Source: Chloranthus sessilifolius (taxonomy: Eukaryota; Streptophyta; Magnoliopsida; Chloranthales; Chloranthaceae). From it: a stretch of DNA of 64,000 bases. The position numbers and the translations under genes are program-made. Position 1 is the stretch's first letter, and each line of letters starts with the position of its first letter. Shown piece after piece: positions 1 to 11,304 of this stretch. The notes beneath the pieces were generated by a model. The model worked only from the letters and a program-made list of their open reading frames with translations, searched no databases and had not been told where the DNA came from. The stretch is taken from assembly GCA_021018995.1 (NCBI GenBank), contig CM037597.1, forward strand, positions 36,334,936-36,398,935, read 5' to 3'.

Positions 1-1156
1 AGACTCTCTTTCTTTGTTCTTTCAGTTTTGTGTATTCTCTCTCTCTTTTATTTTGGGTGTGGTGCCCTGATTACTGGGTGAGATCTCGAGTCCTCTTTTG
101 AGTATGGTCGAACCCATTTTCTATGGTTGGGCCTGAGTGAATTTTAGCAGTTTCACCAAGGCCGAAACATCAATCCATTTGGATTGGGTCAAACCTTTCT
201 CCTTACCTGGGGTCATGCATTTGGAAAAGCAGTTTCACAAAGATAACTTTGGTCGGGGCCTGATTCGAACTAGCATGAGCGGCCCAAAAAGGGGACCAGG
301 GAGAGTAACCAAGAGGGCTCCTTAACCAATCATTTCAAACCTTTCCTCTTTTTCTTTTTCTTTTTTTTCTCTCACTTTTTTAGTTTATCTCCTTTTTTAC
401 CCGTGGTGCCCTTTCAGGTTTTCACCACGTCCATGGGTTTAGCTCTCTTACCCCAAGCGCCCTTTCGGGTTTTCACCTGGTCCGTGCAAACTCGCTGTTT
501 TTACCCGTAGCACCCTTTTGGGTTTTCACCACGTCCATCTTGCTTTGAGCTTGTATTTTTTTTTTTTTTTTTCTTTTTTTATTTTTTTCATTTCTTTTTT
601 CAATAGCCATGACATGGACGTCGATTCCATCATAGCCGGTTGGATGGGCTTCTGGTGTCATCTCATAACTCGGCATGTGTTGACTTAACAAATATTATGA
701 CTGCTTGTAAACCTAAAAGAGGGCTTTCTTCAGGGTGTAGCTTGGCCATGGGTTAGGTTAGGATTTGAAGGTATGTCAGGCTAAAAGGGTTTCCTTGATA
801 CGGCTTCAGTTTTCTCAACATACTTTCTTCCTTGGGGTTTTTACTGTACATGTCTCGTGATTCTTCTAGATTTTTTTTGTTCTTTTTGCTCCATTTCAGG
901 CAATCTCTTTTTGAGATTTTACTTTTTTGATTTTTTTTTGGATTTTCATAGTAACTTTACTTCCCCCTTTTTTTGTATATGTACGCACACATTTCTTTTT
1001 GGGGAAGGGGGTTATTGAAAGAAAGGCCCAGGCTCAAATGGGGTAACAAAGGATATCATCATTTTTAGGGATGCTTTTTTGGCTATTGTGTTTGGAATGA
1101 TGGCCTCTTTTGGGTGGTTCTTAAGCAGTCACATATCTGTTTCACCAATACTTACC
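1..1156 (-). other. A1 3' non-coding tail
   Basis: Region between the integrase end and the (unseen) 3' LTR. It is rich in T runs on the plus strand (A runs in the sense of the element) and has no convincing reading frame; the short frames at 137-325 and 473-691 look like chance. Bases from about 600 on match A2 at about 39800-40330, showing that it belongs to the family. A short tandem repeat lies at 401-540. Confidence 0.75.
401..540 (-). repeat. Three imperfect ~36-bp repeats in A1 3' tail
   Basis: Three copies at about 401-436, 452-487 and 505-540, each with the pattern CCC-G-GCCCTTT-GGGTTTTCACC followed by GTCC. Spacing is about 52 bp. They are diverged from one another by several bases. 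No function is evident. Confidence 0.7.
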
Positions 1157-2330
1157 TTATCGCGGTAGACTAAGCATAGAACCGTCGGACGTATCCAGCA
1201 TTGATGGGCTCAGGAAGATGATCTCCGTCCATGGTAGCGAGGCGGATGGTGTATCCTGGTAGCACCTTTCGAACGACGTAGGTCCTTCCCAGTTCGGCTT
1301 GAACTTCCCTCTCGGATCGACATGGAGGGATGGGAAGATCTTCTTCAGCACAGTGTCTCCTACTTTTAGATCTCGACCGCGAACATGTTTATTGTAAGCA
1401 CGTGCGATTTGCCCTTGGTAAACTTGAGTATGGCACAAGGCTTGGAGTCTCTTCTCATCTAATAAGTTCAATTGTTTGAAGGGGGACCTCTTTCTCTCTG
1501 CATCAGGTAAACCTGATTCTATGAGGATTCAGAGTGAGGGTACTTTAACCTCAACCGGTAGGACAGCCTTGGTTCCATACACGAGGGAGAATGGTGTAGC
1601 CCCTATAGCGGTACAAATCGACGTTCTATAGGCTCACAAAGCAAACGGTAACATTTCGCTCCAATCTTGGTAAGTGACGACCATTTTCTCAAGGATGCGG
1701 ACGACCGTCTTGTTAGCAGCTTCCAGAGCTCCATTAATTTGAGGCCGATAACATGATGAGCGATGGTGCTTGATCTTGTATTGGTCATAGAAGGCTCGAA
1801 TGTGCTTATTAATAAAATTGGGGCTATTGTCTGTGATGATATCCTTGGGTACTCCAAATCAGCACGCAATAGTACTGTTGAGGAACTTCTCGACGTGACT
1901 AGCTATGATGTTAGCATATGATATCGCTTTTACCCACTTGGTAAAGTATTCAATGGTGACGAGGATGAACCGATGCTCGTTTGATGCTTTCGGATTAATC
2001 ATTCCGATGACGTCGAGGCCCCATGTAGCAAATGGCCAAGGAGTGGTCATGCAATATAGATCGATGGCAGGAACGTGTATCAGACTAGAGTGTTCCTGAC
2101 ACTAGTAGCATTTCTGAACATGTTTGCAGCAATCTGATTCCATAGTGGTCCAAAAGTATCCCTGCCGCAAAATTTTCTTGGCGAGCATGTGACCGCTGAC
2201 ATGGGCTCCGCATACTCCCTCGTGAATCTCCTTCATGATATTGATCGCTTCACTTTCTGTAAGACACCTAAGCAAGATGTTATTGTACAATCACTTATAA
2301 AGGCATTCTCCACAAATGACGTAACCTGCT
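1157..2330 (-). pseudogene. A1 integrase remnant (zinc-binding, core and C-terminal parts)
   Basis: Fossil integrase, which in a live element would join the cDNA copy to host DNA. In element order: an N-terminal zinc-binding segment (about 2102-2290) with HEGVCGAH and the two late cysteines of an HHCC finger; a core segment (about 1603-2050) with WGLDVIGMI and the tract FTKWVKA that typically follow the first catalytic Asp in Tat elements; and a C-terminal segment (about 1157-1471) with DLKVGD and GKFKPNWEGP, the usual gypsy GPY/F-type tail. No chromodomain is seen, as expected for Tat. Broken in several places. Confidence 0.88.
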
Positions 2331-2382
2331 GCTAAACGTTGAATGGTTCGTCGGTCCGTCTTGGACGTACCCTCAGGGAAAG

Positions 2383-3000
2383 TTAGTGTCTCGAGAAAAT
2401 TATTAATATCTGAGAACCAAGGTGGCTCATCATCAGGCTTTGTAGGTTCCTCAATCTGTAGGCAGAAGGCCGGCTATTCCTTTGCTCGATCATAATCGGC
2501 TTCATCTCAGCACCATACGAGATTTTTATCATTGATGCCAACGTTGCTAGTGCATCGACAAAGCGATTCCTTATCCGGGGGACATATGAGAATGTCACGT
2601 CTTGGAAGCAAGCTATCAGATTCACATGGTGCTTGTGGTAGGGGATCAGTTTCTCATCTTTCATCTTCCAATCACCATTCGTCTGGCATATGATTAACTG
2701 TGAATCACCAAACACTCGAAGGTGAGTTATGTTCAGATCGAGAGCCGCCTGCAGACTAGCGGGACAAGCTTCATATTCTACCATATTGTTAGTGCAAGGG
2801 AAGTTGAGCTTGATAGAGATAGGTACATGGGATCCTTTTGGTGAGATTAGAATGGCACCAACTCCCTGATCCTCAGCATTTGCTGCCTCGTCAAAGTGTA
2901 TTACCCATGGTTCCTCTGCTTCTTTGGTATCATCCTCCGTTATGAACAGGATATCTTCATTGGGGAACTCGGTTCTTAAAGGTTCATGCTAAAGGATTGT
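2383..3000 (-). pseudogene. A1 second (archaeal-type) RNase H remnant
   Basis: The frame contains VEYEAC, LRVFGDSQLI and an alternating block ending in ALATLASM, typical of the additional RNase H found between the gypsy RNase H and integrase in Tat/Ogre elements. The matching part of A2 (about 41500-42170) also shows HFDGAAN and CTNTMAEYEAC. In live elements this domain is thought to degrade RNA in RNA:DNA hybrids, alongside or instead of the original domain. Broken. Confidence 0.85.
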
Positions 3001-3430
3001 TTGAGATGATCGGCGAAAGTGTCACCCTTTAATTGACTTCCGAGTGACGACGTGATGTCAAACTCATAATAAAGCCGCCATGCTCTTCGCCCAAAGGAGA
3101 GTCGCTTCTAAACAGTGTATTTCAATGGATCCATTCGGCTAAGAGTAGAACGCTTAGATAACAAGTAATGGCGGAGCCTCTGAGTAGCCCATACAAGAGC
3201 CAGGCATGCCTTCTCCAGATGAGAATAGCGCGTCTCATAATCAGTAAATTTCTTGCTCAGATAGTAGATGGCCTGCTCTCTTCTTCCCGTCTCGTCATGC
3301 TGACCTAAGACGCATCCTATCGAGTCCTCCGTCGTGGAGAGATATATTAAGAGTGGTCTCCCTGACTAAGGTGGTACCAAAATAGGTGGGTTAAGGAGGT
3401 AGCTTTTGATTTTATCGAACGCTGCCTGAC
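3001..3430 (-). pseudogene. A1 gypsy-type RNase H and connection remnant
   Basis: The minus-strand sequence corresponds to the A2 block at about 42296-42560, which reads LLIYLSTMEVSMECVLG and RELAIYYLSKKFTNYE, a standard gypsy RNase H. In A1 the same block is recognisable by nucleotide similarity and short translated runs. It sits directly after RT and before the second RNase H, the order expected of the Tat lineage. Broken. Confidence 0.78.
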
Positions 3431-4541
3431 AGTCATCGTTCCATTCGACGGGCGAGTTCTTCCTTAATAGCTTGAAGATTGGCATGCAGATTTGAGTTAG
3501 TTGTGCAATGAACCGACTGATATATTGTATTCTACCCAGGAACCCTCTGACTTATTTCTCAGTAGATGGTGGTAGCATTTCAGTGATAGCTTTGACTTTA
3601 ACTGGGTCGACCTCGATCCCTCTCCTATTGACGATGAATCCCAACAACTTTTCGGACATGGCACTAAATGCTCACTTCTATGGATTCAGACCTAACCTAT
3701 ACTTTCTCAACCTTTCAAACAAATTTTGGAGGTTTATCAGGTGGTCGCCTCGCTCCGGTGATTTGGCTATCATGTCATCGACATATACTTTAATTTCTCA
3801 GTGCATCATGTCATGAAATAGCACAGTCATAGCTCTCTGGTATGTTGCACCAGCATTCTTCAGCCCAAATGGCATGACTCGATGGAAAAAGGTTCCCCAG
3901 GGGGTAATGAATTCCGTCTTCTCGCAATCAACCTTTGCCATCTTTATCGGGTTGTATCCTAAAAATCCGTCCATGAAAGAAAGCATCCTGTGCTTGGCAG
4001 TATTATTGACCAAGATGTCGATGTGTGGCAATGGGAAGTCGTCCTTCGGGCTCGCCCTATTCAAATTGCAAAAATTGATGCACATGCAGACCTTTTCATC
4101 TTTCTTCGGTACAACCACGATATTAGCTATCCATTGCGGGTATTTAGATACCATGAGAAACCCCGCATCATACTACTTGATGACTTCATCTTTGACTTTC
4201 AACATCCACTCGGGTCGGATACATCTCAGCTTCTGCTTAATCGGCTTCATATCAGGGTAGAGAGGTAACTCATGCTCGACCAAATCAGTGTCCAAACCAA
4301 GCATGTCCTCGTATGACCAAGCAAAAATGTCTTGGTATGACCGTAGGAAGTCGATCATACTTTTCCTTTCTTCGGGAGACAGTGATGTTCCGATCTTGGT
4401 TATTCTGAGAATCTCCTCAGTCCCTAAATTGATATCTTCTATTTCTTCGACAATGGGGATAGGGTCATGCTCAAAGTCGGCAAACCGGTCAAGGAGCTCA
4501 TTGGGGAGCTCCTTCAAAAGACTATCCTCATCCAGACTCAT
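3431..4541 (-). pseudogene. A1 reverse transcriptase remnant
   Basis: Fossil RT, which would copy the element RNA into DNA. Visible landmarks in element order: an N-terminal approach region near 4541; WIANIVVVPKKD; MCINFCNLN; the block FMDGFLGYNPIKMA; VMPFGLKNAGATYQRAM; and the catalytic box YVDDM near 3775. The last two are diagnostic for plant Ty3/gypsy. The region after the catalytic box down to about 3430 matches the thumb/connection of A2. Broken in several places. Confidence 0.9.
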
Positions 4542-5355
4542 AACTCCTACCTCTTCTTGTATTTCTACAGGAAAGGGGGCGACTTTACGTGGGACGGGTA
4601 TTTCGATTAAGGCATCCTTTGTTGGGATTTTATCTGGAATCTTAAAAGATAATATTTTTGGGTTTTGTATTTTTTCAATTGTTTTGGGATTTTGTATTTT
4701 TTCAATGTTTTTGAGATTTTTGTTTTCTCCGGAGACAGACCCTTGGCAAAGCGGGTTGCTATATATACAAGGTATTGCCTGCCAAGGGCTTATCTTACTT
4801 TTTATAGGTTGTTTTTTTTAGAAAACGGGTGCCAAATGTTAGGCCACTCCCCGCTTTTAGGGTTTGGGGTAAAGATGCCCAATTGCGTACATGAGGGGCC
4901 ACTCCTTTACCTGTTGGGATGGAGGGTGTTGACTGATATGACTTATTAGAGTCAGCCTCCATCATCTTGATCCCCATTTCATCTGAGATGATGTCCTTAA
5001 ACGATAACTCAGTTTTGTGGTGATTTACCACCGGGGGAGTTTGTTCAGGTACTGGCCATCATTAATAAAAGAGGGATAAGGCAGCTAAATCTATCTCCAG
5101 GATGGGAAGGAAGATCTAGGGATTGGTGGGATGGATTGGGGCTATGGGCTTGTGTGGGGTCAAATGGGTTACCCCATTTCGATCGATCTTTACGACCCCT
5201 GCGCTGACAAAGGAATCCCAGATGTGCAGCCTAGGGCAAGGTTTCTCTTCTATGTTGATTCCATGAGCTCTTGCAGCTATAGCGACCCTAGCTTTCTCTT
5301 TGGCCTCTTGGACCTCTTCCTCTGTGGGCTTGTATCCTAGCCCAAATTAGACCTT
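4542..5355 (-). other. A1 spacer between protease and RT
   Basis: About 0.8 kb with partial reading frames (for example NHHKTELSFKDIISDEMG near 4980-5035) and a T/A-rich stretch at about 4640-4730. The matching A2 region is about 43640-44100. Ogre-type elements are known to remove an intron between gag-protease and RT, and this is the corresponding position. I see an A-rich, poorly coding stretch consistent with that, but the sequence alone does not prove splicing here. Confidence 0.6.
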
Positions 5356-6063
5356 CTACCCCTTGGCAATGACTGGCTCTCTCCTTCCTTGTAATCTGGG
5401 TCCCAGACCCCTTCCTTTCTGATAGCCACACTTTTGGAGCATAGTCACCGGCGTTATCATTCCACCTCTAGTCTTAGGCATGATGCCCTCAATGGGCTCT
5501 GGGAGTATCGCTGACACCTCATATTTAAAACTGTGGAGGTCAACATCCTCAGCGATGTGCGACACATCCAACATATTGGGTTTTTCGACACTATTGGCGG
5601 CCTTTTCTTTCTCACTATACCCCTCACCGATGAGAGTGATGATCTTGTGCCCAGACGCAAACTTGAGTTTCTGGTGCAAAGTGGAAGGTATGGCTCCGAC
5701 CTCGTGCAACCACAGGCATCCCAGTAGTAAGTTAAACGAGGATTTGATATCCATTACTTGAAATAAGATGGAAAAGGTCATTGGCCCGATCAACAACTCA
5801 AGATCAACTTCTCCCATTATTTCTCTCCTGGTATTGTCAAAACCTCTAGTGCTAATCCTTGTGGGCCTCAACATGCATGGATCGACCCCGATCATGGTGG
5901 CGGTTCTTAACAGGCATATGTTTAATGCGGACCCATTATCAATCAAAACTAGGGGAATGACCATATTTCTAGACTCAACGGTTATGTTTAAGGATTTTGA
6001 GTGGCTACATCCTTCCTCAAGTAGATCAGCATCAGAGAACGAGATGGCATTTGGCGCCATCAC
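5356..6063 (-). pseudogene. A1 aspartic protease remnant
   Basis: Frame of about 235 residues containing VLIDNGSALNICLL, the retropepsin active-site motif in its plant form (D-N-G-S-A), about 40 residues from the N-terminal side, followed by SSFNLLLGCLWLHEVGAIPSTLH, the second conserved strand of Tat/Athila-type proteases. It would cut the polyprotein. Downstream the frame runs into a G-patch-like tail, with MLQKCGYQKGRGLGPRLQGR. G-patch-like ends after protease are known in several retroelements. Placed between gag and RT as expected. Part of a broken element. Confidence 0.88.
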
Positions 6064-7089
6064 GTGCCCAATTATCTACCCGACTTTATCTGGGCTGACT
6101 TGGAGCGACACATGAGCATTTTTTAATGCCCCCATTAATGCTTGAAAATAGAGTGGGGGCGTCATCAATAGTTCCCAAATATTTATATGGGCAGGCATTC
6201 TTCTCAGCTGAGTCTCTAGTATGTGTTCTCAACTCATTTTCTTTAATGGGTTCACTGTGCTATCTTTATTCCCCTATATCTGGGCTTGCACTGCCGCTGG
6301 CATTTCAAGCTGTTTTGATATCTTCCCTGACCTGGTAACAAAGTCCATAGCCCCCTCTCTGCTGCTGCTGCTGTCGGCGTTAACGTTGGTCTATTCATAA
6401 CTCAGTGGGACCTGGTGAGGATCATAGGTTGGTCTCGATATCTGAAACGATATAGCTGTCGATGCCAGAGGCACTTGTACTGCGGGCTCAGGTGGTGTGG
6501 GCAACACTTGGTTTATTTTGGTGGTAGCAGGTTGGGTGGCAAAATTGGGGCAGATAAGGGTGGTGAAGCTTGAGGGTGGTGGTATCGGGGGGAAGGAGGT
6601 AAAAGTAGGCCATTGATAACTGGTAGGTGCTGGTGGGAGATGGGGGGTTTGATGGGCTATTAGGTAATTGACCAGGGTGGTGGAGTTTACTAGTGGCTGA
6701 ACTGGGGGCCATGGGGTGGGCGCAGGATAACTGACGGGTGCGGGTGTAGGATTGGGGGCCTGATGGTTTATTGGGTAATTGACGGGGGTAGTGGTGTATG
6801 GCTGATATGCATCTATGTGCACATAATTAACGGGGGTGGGTGATTGAAAGTATGCCCTGAGATCCAAGGGTTCAATTTACAGAGTCGGGTTAGGGAAATA
6901 ATCTGACAAATTCAAGGGTTCAATTACCCCGATGTTACTTTCTTCAATATTCCTTGACAATGGTGCTACATAACTCTCCTGATCACTAATGTAATCGGAT
7001 GGGTCAAACTCAAACTCCTCTTCATTTTCTGCCATTCCGACGGTGGGTCTGGGACCTGCTCCTCCGGTAGGATGTGGGGGTAGTGGCAC
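6064..7089 (-). pseudogene. A1 gag-protease linker, proline-rich
   Basis: The frame at 6391-6867 is dominated by Pro, Thr and Tyr, with repeats such as TPVNYP, PAPVSYPAPTPWPP and PPIPPPSSF; 6877-7089 is acidic (ENEEEFEFDPSDYISD). No enzyme motif is present. It links the gag zinc finger to protease and looks like an intrinsically disordered spacer. A2 has the same block at 60879-61346. Part of the broken polyprotein; I assign no separate function. Confidence 0.7.
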
Positions 7090-7416
7090 CTAGTGAATAT
7101 TTGTGTGCTGAGAAGGTGAAAGGGGGATGATTTTCCCTACATCCATCAAACCTTGGATTGCGTGCTTCAATGGAAAGCAACGATCGGTTGGGTTACCCGG
7201 ACCCTGATGAAAATTACAGTGGGTATTTGGGTCATAGTTCTTCGGGATCGAATGGGGAAGAGGTTGCGGTTGACGAATAGTGACTAATCCTTTTTCCACT
7301 AACAGAGGTAGAAGTACACTCAATGATTGCCCCAGAGGAATAAAAACTCGATCATAGCGAGCTCTCCATTGCTCCGGAGTCATTTGCATTCCTTGCCCAT
7401 TACCTATTCTCTGCAT
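7090..7416 (-). pseudogene. A1 gag zinc-finger-like region
   Basis: Contains YDPNTHCNFHQGPGNPTDRC followed by FPLKHAIQGLMD. Tat and Athila gag proteins carry this C-x-F/Y-H ... C pattern followed by an LK-x-x-I helix in place of a standard CCHC knuckle; it is taken to bind nucleic acid. A2 carries the same block at 61365-61613, and B2 a cousin near 21330-21400 (FHWYARHNLEDCWVLRDMIYD). Confidence 0.82.
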
Positions 7417-7439
7417 CTGCTCAGTTCTAACTGGAGCTA

Positions 7440-8160
7440 GTGGGGCTGCCTAAAATTGAAACGGGGTTGTATTATTATTGGGCCTGGTATTGGCAATATT
7501 CTGGACATCGGCCCCTATTTTCTTCTCGTTCTTCTGCTCTGAAAACCTCCTAACTCCACTGGGTCAACTTGGCATGTTCTTATTCAGACGGCCCTCCCTG
7601 ATGGCATCCTCACATCGGTTAGCATTTCTCATCAGATCGACAAAGCTAGACTGCTGCTGATACACCAAAAAGTTAGAGATCACTGGCAGAGTATTCTTTA
7701 AAATCATCTCTATCTACTCATCATCTAGAATTCTGTTTTTGACCGAAGCTGATAGTGCTCTCCACCGCCCTAGATAATCACTGAAGGTTTCGTTCGGGTT
7801 CTGCCTGAGACAAGCTAAATCTAACTTACACGGCTCAATGTGTATGTTGTAGACATATTGTTCTTGAAAGTGGTGCGTCAAATCTTTCCACGTCTTCATC
7901 ATTGAGGGTTCCAAGGATGTGAACCACCTCAGGGTCAGACCTGTTAGGCTCTTCTGAAAGACTTTTATTAATAGTCTTTTGTCCCCTCCTTATTAGCACA
8001 TGTCCCCATAGTAGGACTTCAGGTGTGCAATAGGATTACCGGTGCCATTGTATTTGTCGAAGGTCGGCATTTTGAATTTGGGGGACAGGGGGACCTCAGT
8101 GAACAAGCATAAATCTGTGAAGTCTGTCGTGTAGATTTCAGCACCACCCATTTTCATCAA
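7440..8160 (-). pseudogene. A1 gag core (capsid-like) remnant
   Basis: Recognisable segments: MPTFDKYNGTGNPIAHLKSY (about 7995-8075), MKTWKDLTHHFQEQYVYN and NETFSDYLGRWRAL (about 7714-7914). These match the retrotransposon gag family (capsid-like shell protein) and closely match A2 at 61970-62330. Part of a broken element. Confidence 0.88.
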
Positions 8161-9861
8161 CTGCTTTTGTATTTTGTCCAATTGTTCTTTCAGCTGCTCT
8201 GACTCTTTCGATATAAGGGCTGCTTTCTCAGCCGTTGGTTGGACTTCACTCTGGGCCACCAAGGGGTGGACAGTTATGGGAGGAGGGTTAAGGTTGGTCA
8301 ATGCCCCGGCATATGCCCCGCTGTTCCTAATCTCATCTTCCTCATACTGCTGGTCGGCATAATGTGTAGTGATGGTGGGATTCTCTTGTGGATGTTGCAC
8401 GGGTTGGATGGGAATGACATGAGTGAGGGTTGGGTGAGCCCATTGGGGGTGAGGAAAGGTTTGTTCGGTGATGGGATAAATGGATGTTTGGTTTTGGGGT
8501 GGGGCCTGATGGGGCCATTGGATATGGGGGAAGGTTTGGAGATGGCCTTGGGGTGTGGGGCCATGGGAAAATTGGGTTTGGGGAACGGCATGGGTTTGAC
8601 CTGGCTGTGAAGGTTGGATGAAATGTTGAAGGTATTGTGGAAGGTATGAGTGTGGGGTTTGGGTTTGGGCTATGAAGCCTTGGTCATTTTGGGCCATGGG
8701 CCATTGATGGGTTTGGGCCATGGGCCATTGATGGGTTTGGGTCGTGGGCCCTTGGTAGGTCTGGGCCATGGGCCCTTGGTGGGTCTGGGCCACGGGCCAT
8801 TGGTGGATCTGGGCCATGGGCCATTGGTGGGTCTAGCCCATAGGCCCTTGATGGGTCTGGCCCATGGACCCTTGGTGGGTCTGGGCCATGGGCCCTTGGT
8901 AGGTTTGGGTGGTAGGGTATTGGGACATTGGGCCCTAAAAAAAGGGGTTTTAGTTAATGGGCCTTGGGGCATGTGGGAGGTTGGAGATTGGGCCATTGGG
9001 GTTTGGGGTGTATGTGTAGTGGGAGGTTGGGCCATGGGGCCTTGGGGTAAGTGGGTAATGAGAGTTTGGGTGGTGTGGATTATCGGGGGTTGATGGGGGC
9101 TATGGGGGAGTGATGTATAGAGACGGGCTAGGGTATGGGATGGGTTCATGGGCATTGGGTGTGGAGGAGAGGTATTTTAGGAAGCTTTCCATGAGGAGTA
9201 GGCTTGAAACATTTTCTCCATCATGACTATGGAAGGGGGATCGGATGTGGACGGTGGGTTTAAGGGGTGATGAGATGTAGGTGGGGGGTGTGGAGGAAAA
9301 ATTGGGCATGGCCCCGGTATGATCGGGCACGTCCATGGTAGGTGGTGGGACATGGGGTGGATGAGAGGGGGTATTGGGAAAGGGGAATGTAGGGATGTTT
9401 AGGGATGATGATTAGTGGGGTGTGGATGTTTGAAAAAAATCGGGCATGGCCCCGATAAAAATGGGCATGACCCGGGTAGATGGGGGGATTTGTAGGGGGT
9501 TGGATAGGGCGGAAGTGGTGTATGTGAATGTGGGTGGATTGGGCCTATAGGGGGAAGATGGGAAATGGGGCATGGATGTGGATTGGGTTAATGGGTTTGG
9601 GTCTTGTATGGATGTGGATGGGAAATGAGTTAGATTTGGCATGGGCATGGCTTGGGTAAAAGATGGAAAATGGGGGATTGGATTTTGGATATTTTGGGGG
9701 GTAGTGGTTGGGAAAATGAGGGCACCAAACGAGCTGATAATGGCAAAGGGTGATTGGGTGAGGGGGATGGTAGAAAAAACTTCTCCCGAATGGGAGTGGG
9801 TTGGAGAATGTGGCGGGGATGAGTCGGTATCGGCATAAGTCGGGTCCACTATCCACGACAT
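8161..9861 (-). pseudogene. A1 gag N-terminal extension, low complexity
   Basis: Begins at about 9861 with MSWIVDPTYADTDSS and runs into long Pro/Ser/Thr/His-rich sequence, then a 24-bp minisatellite coding an octapeptide, then a Gln/Lys-rich helix-like segment (EQLKEQLDKIQKQLMKM, about 8140-8215) just before the gag core. The extension of about 550 codons is unusual for gag. Ogre-type elements can carry an extra 5' region, but I cannot match this one by eye to a known domain. Related starts are seen in A' (22562-22620 and copies). Broken. Confidence 0.72.
8676..8910 (-). repeat. 24-bp minisatellite coding PMAQTHQG-type octapeptides (about 10 units)
   Basis: On the plus strand the unit is close to GGGTCTGGGCCATGGGCCCT plus TGGT. 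In the element's sense it encodes P-M-A-Q-T-H-Q-G/W with small changes. About ten units are present here, against about 17 in A2 at 62970-63395. Confidence 0.88.
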
Positions 9862-10349
9862 TATACGGGAACGGGTTGAGTAAGGGTGCCTTGGATAAGG
9901 CCCAAAAATCCTCCTCCTTCTCCTATGGGGTGGTGGAGGGCAAGATGATGCCGTTGTGCCGGCACCACAAACTATTTTTTTTTTTTTGGGTTTTGATTTA
10001 CTTTTTTATTTATTTATTTTTAGAAAAAAGTTTTTGAAAAACAAAGGTTCCGAGGCCTTGGAATTCCCTTTTCGGGTGGCTCTTTACCCTAATACAAGAC
10101 CCGTAGCGACGATTCCGATGCACTTCAAAAGAATCGAAGGAGAACCTTTGATCTATTGAAGGCACGAAAATCGAGGCAAACAACTCAATCCCCCGGAATG
10201 AGCCAAAAAGAAGTTGCCCTCTTTTGACTGACGGGGGCGTATTGGGTGTCGGAGATGACAGGGCCCAAACAAGACACTAAGCACACTGATCGGGGGACTT
10301 GGGAGGTGACAAAGGCTACAAATTCGGGCAGCTACTGTCCAGAACAGAC

Positions 10350-10516
10350 CTGGCACAACTAATACCTGCGCCCAAGTAGTAGGACCTCTTTTTTACACTG
10401 GAGCAACTATTAGTTGCACCAAGGTAAAAATTGAGGATTTAAAGCTGACACAACTATTAGTTGCGCCAGTTATAAATTCTAGATTTTTGGACTGGCGCAA
10501 CTAATACCTGTGCCAG
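10350..10516. repeat. Four family A palindromes in A1 leader
   Basis: Inverted repeats at 10350-10373, 10399-10422, 10445-10469 and 10492-10516. Each is a variant of an 11-bp arm TGGCGCAACTA, one central A/T, then the reverse complement of the arm. Individual copies have one to five mismatches. The same module is in the LTR (11932-12186). Confidence 0.9.
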
Positions 10517-11005
10517 GCTAAAATGGGGCTTCAGATGTATATGATAGTAGCAAACAACACCCGAAATGAGTCTCTTTTTTTTGGTTTGTGTGGAAGCTAG
10601 GCTTCCGGGAACTGAGCTATTTTTTGTGATCGATTCTCTCCTCACTGCACCTAAAGGATTTGAGTCCGGTATAACTCGTTAGCGTGCTCCCCAAGGGTTT
10701 TAAGCTTTGGAATGGGAACCCACCCGATATACCTCCGGCACAAGCGCCTTCTCAGATACTAGGTGGGCTGGGACTTTTTCTGGATCATCACCACTCAGGT
10801 GGTTGTATGTGTGCCTAAACCTAACCCTTTTAAAAATCTACCCCGTGAAAACAAATTAATTAAGCTCCCTATTCTTGATTCAATTTTAATTTTTTTTTCA
10901 AAGCTTTTCTTTTTTTTTGGAAGTTTTCTTTTGTCCAAAGACCGGGGGTGATGATCCCATGCCGCCACTATGGGCCGGCGTCCACTGTTGGGATATGAGT
11001 ACACA

Positions 11006-11175
11006 AGTAGGCCTGCAAGCAGCTAAGGCACTTTAAATGACAGAAATTTAAAGGGAATTAAAAGACAATGCGCAAGTAGGCTCGCCAGTCGGCTGAGGCG
11101 CTAAAGTGACAGAAAAGTAAAGAAATTAAAGGACAATGCACATGTAGGCCTGCCAATCGGCTAAGGCTCGTAAAT
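11006..11175 (-). repeat. Three ~65-bp direct repeats beside the PBS
   Basis: Units contain CAAGTAGGCCTGC(A/C)A, then GGCTAAGGC and AATGACAGAAA-type sequence. The A' leader has the same triplet at about 26372-26540. No known function; repeats just downstream of the PBS could be part of an RNA packaging or dimer region, but that is inference. Confidence 0.75.
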
Positions 11176-11284
11176 GACGAAAAAGTAGGGGTGAGAAAAA
11201 TAAAAAAACAGTAAAAAAGTAGCAAAAATGGTTAGTAAAATAAAAAATAAAGGGCCAAATTTCAAGGAGAAGCTCTACAAGCTA

Positions 11285-11302
11285 TCCCCAGCAGAGTCGC
11301 CA
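11285..11302 (-). other. A1 primer binding site, tRNA-Arg type
   Basis: The plus strand reads TCCCCAGCAGAGTCGCCA, i.e. a tRNA 3' end including CCA, and the minus strand of the element is its complement. It lies two bases inside the 5' LTR end. This 18-base match is the PBS type known for Ogre elements (tRNA-Arg). Confidence 0.9.
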
Positions 11303-11304
11303 TC

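Larger units (their letters stand above)
9862..11284 (-). other. A1 leader (5' untranslated region)
   Basis: Lies between the PBS and the gag start. It holds a T-rich tract (9971-10030), four copies of the family A palindrome (10350-10516), and three direct repeats next to the PBS (about 11006-11175). It matches the A' leader (about 22650-26666) along most of its length, including the phrase GGGCCGGCGTCCACTG near 10972. No gene is seen. The frames at 10153-10356 and 10457-10645 are not supported by the A' copies. Confidence 0.75.

Noticed and set aside
8650-9093. Plus-strand frame coding a Gly/Leu-rich protein (GLGHGPLVGLGHGPL repeats)
   Set aside because: It is the antisense of the gag minisatellite; the 24-bp repeat keeps all frames open. 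The same happens in A2 at 62936-63265.
11285-11302. tRNA gene
   Set aside because: Only the last 18 bases of a tRNA are matched, next to an LTR; no cloverleaf is possible. The same applies to 26667, 35675 and 57959.
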